Notes under the pieces: generated by a model
Databases searched by the model: none
What the model was told of the DNA's origin: nothing
What the model saw: only the letters and a program-made list of their open reading frames with translations
Shown: positions 1 through 5,765 of the stretch, piece after piece
Layout: each line of letters opens with the position of its first letter
How positions within the stretch are numbered: the stretch's first letter is position 1
From: DATLAN01 sp035527455
Lineage (GTDB): Bacteria; Planctomycetota; Planctomycetia; Pirellulales; Thermoguttaceae
NCBI GenBank assembly: GCA_035527455.1
Contig: DATLAN010000470.1
Span: forward strand, 1 to 8,099
Direction: 5' to 3'
DNA: 8,099 nucleotides
Position numbers and translations under genes: made by a program

Positions 1-194
1 CCACGCCTAAGTTTGTCGAGCTGCTTGAGAAGCCCAATAGCTTGTTCGCGGGCATGTTTGCGCTCGTTTGCATCTTGGTCCATCGCAGCTGTGCGAACGT
101 GTTTACGGTACTCCTCCTCAAGCTTCTCTCGTTGACGCGTAATTCGGAGTTGCTTGACATCCTTAGCGACGCGTTCCTCGGCCGTTTTTGGCAT
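1..194 (-). CDS. Charged helical protein, N-terminal part (cut by window edge)
   Basis: An open frame runs leftwards from an ATG at 194-192 to the window edge without a stop, giving 64 residues of an incomplete protein. It starts MPKTAEERVAKDVKQL and is very rich in Glu, Lys, Arg and Gln with almost no hydrophobic clusters; the spacing of Leu, Val and Ile suits an amphipathic helix or coiled coil. A GGAG lies about nine bases before the start, with AAGG directly in front. There is no signal peptide or membrane segment, so a cytoplasmic location is likely. It is divergent from the small gene at 279. I do not recognise the family. The protein-like composition and the RBS argue for a real gene, but the missing 3' part prevents a functional call. 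Confidence 0.55.
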   Translation of the reverse strand, partial: MPKTAEERVAKDVKQLRITRQREKLEEEYRKHVRTAAMDQDANERKHAREQAIGLLKQLDKLRR

Positions 195-278
195 CCTTGT
201 CCACTCCGCCATCTATGAGCTGCATACGTGGAACTATTTTAGCAACAATGATGCTCTGACTGTCAAAAAGGAGCTGCC

Positions 279-461
279 ATGGGGGAGCAGACCAAGGCCG
301 ACGTTGTCTCCATGCGCGTTGGCGACGGGGAGACGGTCGACATCGAGGAGCTGCGGCTGGGCGCCATATATACGCTTAACCACGGTTTAGAGACCCCACG
401 GCCAGACTTCTACTGTGGCCCGACTTCATCTATGGTTTTCGTCGTGCGCGGGCAGCTCTGA
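279..461 (+). CDS. Small hypothetical protein (60 aa)
   Basis: The ATG at 279 is preceded at five bases by AAGGAG (268-273), a strong ribosome-binding site that decides this start. The 60-residue product begins MGEQTKADVVSMRVGDG, has an acidic middle (DIEEL) and ends in a hydrophobic VFVVRGQL. There is no signal peptide and no clear membrane helix; the single Cys sits in FYCGPTSS. The overlapping frame at 154-390 has worse composition and no comparable RBS. The gene is followed by a hairpin and a rho-independent terminator at 532-562, so it probably forms a short transcription unit. I do not recognise the family. It could be a fragment of a larger gene broken by nearby IS activity, but the intact RBS and terminator favour a genuine small gene. 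Confidence 0.45.
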   Translation: MGEQTKADVVSMRVGDGETVDIEELRLGAIYTLNHGLETPRPDFYCGPTSSMVFVVRGQL

Positions 462-470
462 TCTAGTCTG

Positions 471-510
471 GCGGGTTCGCACCACAGGGCTGGATTGGCG
501 AACAGCCCGC
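471..510 (+). other. Bulged hairpin in the 3' leader before the terminator
   Basis: GCGGG (471-475) pairs with CCCGC (506-510), and TTCGC (476-480) pairs with GCGAA (498-502). This gives a ten-pair stem with a three-base bulge (503-505) and a 17-base loop. It lies between the stop of the small gene and the terminator. It may be a stable 3' UTR element or part of a small RNA ending at 562. There is no T-tract, so it is not itself a terminator. Confidence 0.3.
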
Positions 511-531
511 GCACAGCCTAGGTGACCTTTA

Positions 532-562
532 GCCCTGCGCTCCCCAGCGGGGCTTCTTTTTT
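532..562 (+). terminator. Rho-independent terminator
   Basis: GCCCTGC (532-538) pairs with GCGGGGC (547-553), seven pairs including one T-G, around an eight-base loop. It is followed directly by TTCTTTTTT (554-562). Orientation and position fit termination of the small gene at 279-461 and separate it from the transposon remains to the right. Confidence 0.75.
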
Positions 563-642
563 GGCTGCCTTACACGGGTTTGAACAGGGCCCCCCGGACT
601 AGTGTCTCTGTTTGGACTTGCTCTGAGCCCGCATCACCGTGA

Positions 643-798
643 GGCGGATCACCTTGGGCGAGGACCCTACAGAAATTCACGGCCGTCCACGCCTCAATCC
701 ACAACCACTTCAACCACGACCGTCACCTCAACCGCCGCGATATCTTCGAGCAGAACCGTTCTGCCGCCCTGGCCGAGTGGCGTCAGCTGCCGGCCTGA
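643..798 (+). pseudogene. C-terminal remnant of a DDE transposase (probably IS6 family)
   Basis: The frame ending in TGA at 796-798 encodes a typical transposase tail: LQKFTAVHASIHNHFNHDRH, followed by LNRRDIFEQNRSAALAEWRQ and the last residues LPA. The pattern of His, Asn-His-Phe-Asn, Arg-His-Leu and a final Ala-Glu-Trp-Arg resembles the C-termini of rhizobial IS6-type transposases; the family name is from memory and less sure than the transposase call. An in-frame stop at 640-642 and loss of everything N-terminal (no DDE core) show that it is a remnant. It runs directly into the IS right end at 792-851, as expected for the 3' end of an element. Other open frames across this stretch, starting at 602 and 639, are Pro/Arg-rich shadows of this one. 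Confidence 0.65.
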
Positions 799-851
799 AC
801 GCCTCAGGCCAGCACCCTTCGCAGGCCAGCTCAGGTTTGTCTGACAATGCC
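792..851 (+). repeat. IS right end, copy A (shared with 7406-7465)
   Basis: These 60 bases match 7406-7465 at 57 positions in the same orientation. The block starts at the transposase stop region (GGCCTGA) and ends in TTTGTCTGACAATGCC, the outer tip of the element's terminal repeat. It contains an internal hairpin with seven-base arms, GGCCTGA (792-798) and TCAGGCC (804-810), around a five-base loop. The left arm of the inverted repeat found in copy B is absent here, because the element's interior (transposase 3' end) continues to the left instead. This is therefore the true right end of a once complete IS. Confidence 0.75.
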
Positions 852-1050
852 ATTAAACGGTATGGGTGGGTCTCGCAACGTCGCAGGCGTATGAGGTCGA
901 ATGTCGGCTTTGGGTCTACAGGCGAGATGCTCTTGCGGCTCGATCTCCGCCATCCGGCGCCGGCCGAAGCCGATGCCCAATGCTAGTCGCTAAATCGTGC
1001 GGGAGAAACTAAACTGAGGAGGCTCAAGCCAATTTACTCTGACAGTGCCA
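852..1050. other. Degenerate IS-derived stretch with a second, related IS end at 1038-1049
   Basis: No convincing gene is seen. The stretch ends in TCTGACAGTGCC (1038-1049), one mismatch from the tip of copy A (840-851), in the same orientation and also followed by an A-rich tract. It probably belongs to a second, related element whose body lay to the left and was cut off near 852. Read on the minus strand, 870-930 resembles the degenerate intergenic repeats frequent in rhizobial genomes (a weak resemblance from memory). The end touches the stop codon of the regulator gene at 1051-1053. Confidence 0.4.
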
Positions 1051-2025
1051 TCAAAAACGTGTCGGACTCAAAACAGAGCCCATGCGACGACGTGTCTGCG
1101 ACGGAAGCTCGCCGAACAATCGCCGGTAGCGCGACGCGAAACGACCGAATTCCCAAACCCCGAAGTCAGCCAGCACGTCGCCAACGCGCCCAACTTCTGG
1201 ACCCATTCTGCGCAGCGTCCAATAAACTTGATGAAGCTGCCTGAGTTGAAGATAACGAGCGGGCCCTAAGCCGAACCACTCGTGGAAAGCCAGCCGGAGC
1301 GTGCGTTCGGATACGCCAGCCGTAGCTGCCAGTTCGTCTACGCGAATGGGTCGGCCGTTTCGCTCTCGGACCAGCTCCCGGCAAGAATAGATGATTTGGG
1401 ATCGAGGTATATTTCGTCGCCCCGGACGGTTGGATTCAACCGGTTGCATCTCCCCAAGAACCAGAGGGACGACCTTCCTCAGTTCAACTCCAGCGGATTT
1501 TGCTGCAGGCGAAGTCTCAAACCGTGAGGAATTGGCGGACGCAATAATGACCTCCTTCACAATAGAATAGGCCGAAGCCGCAAGCTGACGATCTGCAAGC
1601 GTCACGCGACACCGTCCCACTTCGGAGATCGGAGGGGCAAGTGATGGCTCTGGTGGATCGCCATCACCGATCGGGTTTTCTGTGGGAACGAAAATTGAGC
1701 ACCAATCATGAGCGAATTTAGTGCTTAAGCAAAATTCACAGCTGGGCTCTAGAGCCATGAATTGATTCTGACCAAAATCAATTCCGTTTGCCGAGTAACT
1801 AACGCGGTGTGAGAGCGGCAAATAGAGCAAAGTGCCACTCGACCACGACTGGCCCTCGACAATGTTACCACTGCCCAGCTGCCCCAACTGGACATCGATC
1901 CCGTCAACATTGACTTGGCTGATGGTCCAACGCCGTCGCGATGGATTTTGAAGCATCATAACGGCGTCCACGTCGCGGACCGAGGCGGAGAATTCGTCAA
2001 AGTCTCGAAAATTTTTGGATTTCAT
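1051..2025 (-). CDS. AraC/XylS-family transcriptional regulator
   Basis: This is a DNA-binding activator or repressor of 324 residues, a normal length for the family. The N-terminal ~200 residues (FRDFDEFSASVRDVDAVM..., with LYLPLSHRVSYSANG near residue 100) form the variable effector or oligomerisation domain. The C-terminal ~98 residues carry the double helix-turn-helix: VDELAATAGVSERTLRLAF (about 229-247) and VGDVLADFGVWEFGRFASRY (about 279-298), followed by FGELPSQTRR as in AraC proteins. I chose ATG 2025 because MKSKNFRDFDEF matches the usual family start; the frame extends to an ATG at 2127, but that part is unlike the family and enters a pseudogene region. The gene is divergent from the patatin-AcnX-porin genes and is their most likely regulator (inference). 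Its stop lies one base from an IS end, so a slight 3' alteration by the insertion is possible, though the HTH region is complete. Confidence 0.85.
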   Translation of the reverse strand: MKSKNFRDFDEFSASVRDVDAVMMLQNPSRRRWTISQVNVDGIDVQLGQLGSGNIVEGQSWSSGTLLYLPLSHRVSYSANGIDFGQNQFMALEPSCEFCLSTKFAHDWCSIFVPTENPIGDGDPPEPSLAPPISEVGRCRVTLADRQLAASAYSIVKEVIIASANSSRFETSPAAKSAGVELRKVVPLVLGEMQPVESNRPGRRNIPRSQIIYSCRELVRERNGRPIRVDELAATAGVSERTLRLAFHEWFGLGPARYLQLRQLHQVYWTLRRMGPEVGRVGDVLADFGVWEFGRFASRYRRLFGELPSQTRRRMGSVLSPTRF

Positions 2026-2140
2026 GCTGCCACTGTAAGACCAGCAGGTTTTCGCCGGAACTGCATAACAGTATCCTCCGTCATGGCGCACAATCAACCG
2101 TCGAGGCGGCAGTGGATTGAATCCCACATTTAGTGCCCAC

Positions 2141-2262
2141 GGGTGGCGTCTTCTGCCAGGGGTACCCGTCCTGGGCCAGGCTGAAGCCGATGTCGTAAAG
2201 CTTCGTCATGCGACCGGATCGAACGCTTGCGTTCTAGTATCGGGAAAGTCACCGGGGGGATA
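2141..2262 (-). pseudogene. Inverted, frameshifted 3' remnant of a second patatin-like gene
   Basis: Read leftwards from 2209, the sequence encodes MTKLYDIGFSLAQDGYPWQK followed by TPP. The intact patatin protein downstream ends MTKLYNLGFRQAQAGYPWRK followed by VPP: 16 of these 23 residues are identical, at roughly three-quarters nucleotide identity. The similarity continues at DNA level to about 2262 (counterparts of the IPGDF, DTSTNAFDPV part, sharing GACTT, ACTAG, TTCGA and CCGGTC) but with small insertions and deletions that break the frame. The rest of the gene is missing: from 2268 on, the intact gene's own 5' end occupies the opposite strand. It is best explained as the relic of a paralog that stood tail to tail with the regulator's upstream region. 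The GTG start and RBS of the intact lipase gene lie at its boundary. Confidence 0.75.
2221..2234. promoter_or_regulatory. Inverted repeat in the divergent regulator/lipase region
   Basis: GAACGC, two bases, GCGTTC is a perfect dyad 34 bases before the lipase start, between the regulator and lipase genes. The position suits an operator. It lies inside the patatin remnant, where the paralogous sequence is only partly similar, so the dyad may be an accident of decay. No second copy is seen in the window. Confidence 0.25.
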
Positions 2263-2267
2263 TTGTA

Positions 2268-3449
2268 GTGCGGACGTTTGGGTTCTGTTGTGTACTGGTC
2301 TTGGGCCTCACCTCCTGTGTTGGGGGTTCTCGCGACCCTGTTCCTCTGGGACTGGAGGATGAGGTTGCGGTCGTCGGAGTAAATGCACCTTCGATTCGGT
2401 TCTGGGGTGATGAACTCCCGCCCAATGCGGACGCAATGGTCAGGGAAAAGTGGGCGCAAGTCCGCGCGACACGGCCACAGCTCGTGGCAAAGGGGCGAAG
2501 GCCTGTCGTCAATTTCCTTGCCCTTTCGGGCGGTGGCAGCGACGGAGCATTCGGGGCGGGTCTGCTTAATGGTTGGACGGCAGCGGGCACCCGGCCTGAA
2601 TTCGATCTCGTCACGGGAGTAAGCACCGGGGCGCTCACGGCACCCTTCGCCTTTCTCGGCCCCAAATACGACGCAGCTCTGAAGCACGTCTTTACTCAAT
2701 CTCACGTCAAGGACATTGCCATTATGCAACCTGTCAGGGGTCTGCTTGGTGGCGATTCGCTCGCCAGCAATGCGCCCTTGGCCAAAATCCTTGCCCATTA
2801 TGTCGACGCGGCCTTTCTTCAGGAGGTTGCCGAAGAGCACCGCGAGGGGCGTAGGCTTTTCATCGGCACCACCAATCTCGACGCCGAGCGCCCGGTGATC
2901 TGGGACATGGGCAAAATTGCCTCAAGCGGCAGTCCGCAGGCGATAGAATTATTCCGCACAGTCCTGCTCTCATCCGCGGCTATTCCTGCGGCCTTCCCTC
3001 CCGGCTACATCAAGGTTGCCGCGAATGGCGCGGTTTACGAAGAGATGCATGTCGATGGCGGCACGACCCGCGAAGTCTTCCTAGTTCCAACCCAGTTCAT
3101 GGCAAGCAAAAGTGATCGTCGCTTGGGGATAAACCCGATCAGACGCGCTTACATCATTCGCAATGGCCACGTCGGCCCGGAATACAAGGCGGTGAAGGCG
3201 AAGACCCTATCGATCGCGAGCCGCGCGGTTTCGAGCTTGATCAAGAGTCAGGGCGTCGGCGATCTTTACGAACTCTACGTGTTCTCGAAAAGGAATGGCA
3301 TCGATTACAATCTTGCCTACATTCCAGGCGACTTCGTCGACACTAGCACAAACGCCTTCGACCCGGTCTACATGACGAAGCTTTACAACCTCGGCTTCAG
3401 GCAGGCTCAGGCTGGTTACCCGTGGAGAAAAGTTCCGCCGGAATACTGA
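2268..3449 (+). CDS. Patatin-like phospholipase, predicted lipoprotein
   Basis: This is a predicted serine hydrolase of the patatin family (acyl-ester hydrolase, phospholipase A-like), 393 residues. Start: GTG at 2268 with GGGGGGA seven bases upstream; it gives a lipoprotein signal, MRTFGFCCVLVLGLTSC, with lipobox LTSC and lipidated Cys17. The catalytic domain follows: glycine-rich oxyanion loop SGGGSDGAFGAG (87-98), nucleophile elbow GVSTG (117-121, Ser119), and the dyad Asp in VDGG (262-265, Asp263). All key residues are present, so the enzyme should be active. A C-terminal ~110 residues end in GYPWRKVPPEY. After export it would be anchored at the periplasmic face of a membrane, most likely the outer one. 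It is divergent from the AraC gene and lies 123 bases before the AcnX genes on the same strand, so it could be co-transcribed or separately promoted. The substrate cannot be read from the sequence. A relic of a paralog lies directly upstream. Confidence 0.88.
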   Translation: MRTFGFCCVLVLGLTSCVGGSRDPVPLGLEDEVAVVGVNAPSIRFWGDELPPNADAMVREKWAQVRATRPQLVAKGRRPVVNFLALSGGGSDGAFGAGLLNGWTAAGTRPEFDLVTGVSTGALTAPFAFLGPKYDAALKHVFTQSHVKDIAIMQPVRGLLGGDSLASNAPLAKILAHYVDAAFLQEVAEEHREGRRLFIGTTNLDAERPVIWDMGKIASSGSPQAIELFRTVLLSSAAIPAAFPPGYIKVAANGAVYEEMHVDGGTTREVFLVPTQFMASKSDRRLGINPIRRAYIIRNGHVGPEYKAVKAKTLSIASRAVSSLIKSQGVGDLYELYVFSKRNGIDYNLAYIPGDFVDTSTNAFDPVYMTKLYNLGFRQAQAGYPWRKVPPEY

Positions 3450-3452
3450 GGT

Positions 3453-3476
3453 CAGATATCTGGGAACTGACAGTTC
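3453..3476. repeat. Two adjacent short palindromes after the lipase gene
   Basis: CAGATATCTG (3453-3462) is a perfect ten-base palindrome. GAACTGACAGTTC (3464-3476) is a perfect dyad around one central base. They start three bases after the lipase stop. No T-tract follows, so they are not a standard terminator; they may be protein-binding sites or RNA hairpins controlling read-through into the AcnX genes. Confidence 0.3.
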
Positions 3477-3522
3477 TTGCCGAAATCGCATAGCGGAGTG
3501 CTCGTTCAGTGGGACATAATCA

Positions 3523-3550
3523 TTGACATAAGCCGTTGATCTAGACGGCT
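3523..3550 (+). promoter_or_regulatory. Possible promoter and operator before the AcnX genes
   Basis: TTGACA (3523-3528) is a perfect -35 hexamer, but no good -10 follows at 16-18 bases. Overlapping the expected spacer and -10 is a perfect dyad, AGCCGT (3531-3536) and ACGGCT (3545-3550), separated by eight bases. A weak core overlapped by an operator-like dyad is what one expects of an activator- or repressor-controlled promoter. The AraC protein at 1051-2025 is the local candidate, although AraC sites are usually direct rather than inverted repeats. Confidence 0.3.
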
Positions 3551-3572
3551 AGCCCAACCGAAGGGAGGCGTC

Positions 3573-5168
3573 ATGAAACGTCGAGATATTCTCAAAGGGG
3601 CTGCGTTGGCGCCCTTCTCAGCGGCACTTCTCTCCTCCGGTTCCGGCGCCGTCCAGGCGGGTTCCGTGCAAGCAAAGGAGGCGAACATGGCGCAAGCGCA
3701 GGGCGCGGCCACCGGGAAGGCAGGTGCGAAAGATCTTCCAGGCTATGCCGAAAACTTCCTCACAACGGACATGGATGGCGTGGGGCCGGACGGGAAGCCG
3801 ACGGGTCAGAAGGCCACTTTCTCGGGCGCTTCCAAGGCGGATGCCAAGGCCGGACAGGCGGTGCAGAATCAGATGGCCCTGACTCAGGAAGAGCAGGACA
3901 TCCTGAACGGCAAGGAAGGTAAGGAGAAGGCCAGGCTCATGAAGATCTTGGTCGCTTACGGCAATGCCTTCGGCGCCGAAAAGCTTGTGGACCTCGGCGG
4001 CGCACCGCACAGCAATATGTATGTCGGCACGGACTATATGGGTTCGATGATCAAAATGTTCGACGAATGCGCCAAAGCCGGGCTCAAGGCCTATGCGCCC
4101 TACACGGTGAATCCGCGCCCATACGACCTCTACAACGTTAACAACAACCCGGGCGACATGGAGCTGATCTACGATGGCTACAAGTTGCAGCGGGATCTGG
4201 ACTGGGTCCACGTCCGTCTCGGGGCACCGGACCTGAACTTGCGGTCCTGCGCCTGCTACCTGGACGAGGTGGGCAATGCGCCCAAGCCGGGAACTTATGT
4301 CGCCTGGGCGGAATCCTCCGCCGTGAACTTCGGCAATTCTGCCCTCGGTCTCCGGACGAACCGCAACGGAGCCGGCATGGATCTGCTCAGTGCCATTCTC
4401 GGAAAGGCGCCTCTTTTCGGTCTCATGACCGACGAAGGCCGCAAGGCCAAATGGCTCGTCGAAATCAAGACGTCCAAGGAACCGGATTGGGGCGCAGTCG
4501 GCACCGGGATCGGAACCAAGGTCGTCGAAGACGTTCCCTTTATCACCGGCATCGAAAAGTATTTTGAGGGCGGCAAGGTTACAGCCGACAACCTGCATCT
4601 GCTAAAGGCCATGGGTAGCGCCACGGCCGCTTCCGGGGCCGTCGGCCTTTATCACGTGGAAGGAGTAACCCCGGATGCCAAGGAAAAGGGCCGCGATCTG
4701 CTGGTCGAAGGTTACCAGACCTACGTGATCGACGATGCCGAGCAGGAGCGGATCATCAAGACCTTCCCGAACCTCTGGCCGGAAAAGGATGGCGATCCCA
4801 CGGCCGTGTTCATCGGCTGCCCGCACAACAGCTACTTTGAGATCATAAAGTATGGCCGCCTGATCACCGAGGCGCTTGACAAGGCCGGCAAGGAGAAGGC
4901 CGCCATTCCGATCTACATGTTCTGCGTCAACAAGGTGCGGGACCGCGTTATCGAAGAGGAAGGCGAACTAGCGAGCAAGATGAAGCGGGCAGGCGTGCAT
5001 GTCACCAATATGTGCGCGGTCAGCTACGCCGGCATGAAGGGGTTCTCGGAGCGCGTGCGCGGGATCACGAACTCGGCCAAGACGCGGAACTACTCGACTA
5101 TCCGCTACTTCCCCGACGATATCCTCGTAAAGGCCATCGTGACGGGCAAGATTCCGAAGGGCGCCTAG
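3573..5168 (+). CDS. Aconitase X (AcnX) large subunit with Tat signal
   Basis: This is the catalytic subunit of an Fe-S hydro-lyase of the aconitase superfamily (AcnX, DUF521), 531 residues. The ATG at 3573 has AAGGGAGG four bases upstream. Residues 1-29 form a Tat signal: KRRDILKG, a moderate hydrophobic stretch and AVQA as cleavage site. A Gly/Ala/Lys-rich linker runs to about 100. The AcnX domain fills 101-531, the normal length of the stand-alone large subunit: LTQEEQDILNGKEG (103-116), the hallmark WAESSAVNFGNSALGLRTNR (245-264), SGAVGLYHVEGVTPD (354-368), IGCPHNS (414-420) and TNSAKTRNY (499-507). Three Cys at the family's cluster positions are kept: 226, 416 and 481. The usual CTPY reads CACY here. 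Known members dehydrate cis-3-hydroxy-L-proline or mevalonate 5-phosphate in the cytoplasm; a Tat signal is unexpected but fits a cofactor-loaded protein. It is followed after 55 bases by the small subunit. The substrate is unknown. Confidence 0.9.
   Translation: MKRRDILKGAALAPFSAALLSSGSGAVQAGSVQAKEANMAQAQGAATGKAGAKDLPGYAENFLTTDMDGVGPDGKPTGQKATFSGASKADAKAGQAVQNQMALTQEEQDILNGKEGKEKARLMKILVAYGNAFGAEKLVDLGGAPHSNMYVGTDYMGSMIKMFDECAKAGLKAYAPYTVNPRPYDLYNVNNNPGDMELIYDGYKLQRDLDWVHVRLGAPDLNLRSCACYLDEVGNAPKPGTYVAWAESSAVNFGNSALGLRTNRNGAGMDLLSAILGKAPLFGLMTDEGRKAKWLVEIKTSKEPDWGAVGTGIGTKVVEDVPFITGIEKYFEGGKVTADNLHLLKAMGSATAASGAVGLYHVEGVTPDAKEKGRDLLVEGYQTYVIDDAEQERIIKTFPNLWPEKDGDPTAVFIGCPHNSYFEIIKYGRLITEALDKAGKEKAAIPIYMFCVNKVRDRVIEEEGELASKMKRAGVHVTNMCAVSYAGMKGFSERVRGITNSAKTRNYSTIRYFPDDILVKAIVTGKIPKGA
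3674..3689 (+). promoter_or_regulatory. Strong internal RBS and ATG after the Tat signal
   Basis: AAAGGAGG (3674-3681) stands five bases before an in-frame ATG at 3687-3689 (Met39). It closely resembles the RBS of the annotated start, AAGGGAGG at 3561-3568. Initiation here would give a 493-residue protein without the signal peptide but with the whole catalytic domain. Either this is a second start producing a cytoplasmic form, or it is a chance product of the Lys-Glu-Ala codons. Confidence 0.4.
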
Positions 5169-5223
5169 CCATCGGAAATCACCGAGAGCAGTCGAGCAGA
5201 CGAATTCAAACAGGAAACGCAAA

Positions 5224-5673
5224 ATGGCCAAGAAATCATTCAAAGGGCGTCCCTTGCTCCCCGGCAACCTCGAAGGCAAGGCGCTCGTTTCGAAGCAGGC
5301 ATTCAACACGAGCGCATCCTACCTGGAAAACATGTTCGCCGGCAGGACGGACAGCGCGCCCTGCACCGATTCGGCCAACAAGGACTTGTACAAGAAGGAC
5401 TTGTCCGGAGCCATCCTCTGCACCACGCAAACCGTCGGGTCGACCATGGGCGCCGGGTGTATCATGGGCATGAATGACCTCGGCGTGGGGCTCAAGGCGA
5501 TGCTGTTCTCTTCGCATATTGACAGTATCGCGGCCGCTGGACTCTACATGGATGACATCTGGAACGACAGACGCATCATCACGGTCGATCTCCTTGGCGA
5601 CGAGTTCCTCGAGGCGGTGAAGACCGGCGATCCGATCTCCATCAAGGAGGATGGGACCGTCGAGGTCGGCTGA
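5224..5673 (+). CDS. Aconitase X small (swivel) subunit, DUF126
   Basis: This is the swivel-domain subunit that closes over the active site of the large subunit, 149 residues, normal for the stand-alone form. ATG 5224 has AGGA eight bases upstream. The family layout is clear: N-terminal KGRPLLPGNLEGKALVS (7-23), the central Gly-rich segment TVGSTMGAGCIMGM (70-83) whose Ser73 corresponds to the conserved serine that in aconitase lies in domain 4 and acts as a base, then LLGDEFLEAVKTGDPISIKE (123-142) and a final DGTVEV. There is no signal peptide. If the large subunit is exported by Tat, this protein must be carried along bound to it, or it works only with a cytoplasmic form. It lies 55 bases after the large-subunit gene and 92 bases before the porin, evidently one transcription unit with the large subunit. 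Confidence 0.9.
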   Translation: MAKKSFKGRPLLPGNLEGKALVSKQAFNTSASYLENMFAGRTDSAPCTDSANKDLYKKDLSGAILCTTQTVGSTMGAGCIMGMNDLGVGLKAMLFSSHIDSIAAAGLYMDDIWNDRRIITVDLLGDEFLEAVKTGDPISIKEDGTVEVG

Positions 5674-5765
5674 CGAGGCCCATAAAGTCAGGAGGGTCTT
5701 TTCGCGCTCACGTCGGCACGATGCATCTATTTTGAAGTGGCTGGGATCCGGGGGGCATGGCCATC

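Noticed and set aside
639..986. 115-codon plus-strand open frame across the IS remains
   Set aside because: The Pro/Gln/Arg-rich composition comes from reading the transposase tail out of frame; the frame crosses the IS end without interruption.
2026..2127. 34-residue N-terminal extension of the AraC regulator (ATG at 2127)
   Set aside because: There is no good RBS, the residues are unlike the family N-terminus, and the region follows directly on the patatin relic. ATG 2025 is preferred.
2130..2840. Long minus-strand open frame opposite the patatin gene (236 codons)
   Set aside because: It is antisense to the catalytic region of the patatin gene, rich in Arg/Pro, and has no recognisable family. 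Only its 3' part overlaps the patatin relic, which is in another frame.
3618..4598. 326-codon minus-strand open frame inside the AcnX large-subunit gene
   Set aside because: It is a shadow of a GC-rich coding sequence; the plus strand has clear AcnX motifs and an RBS.
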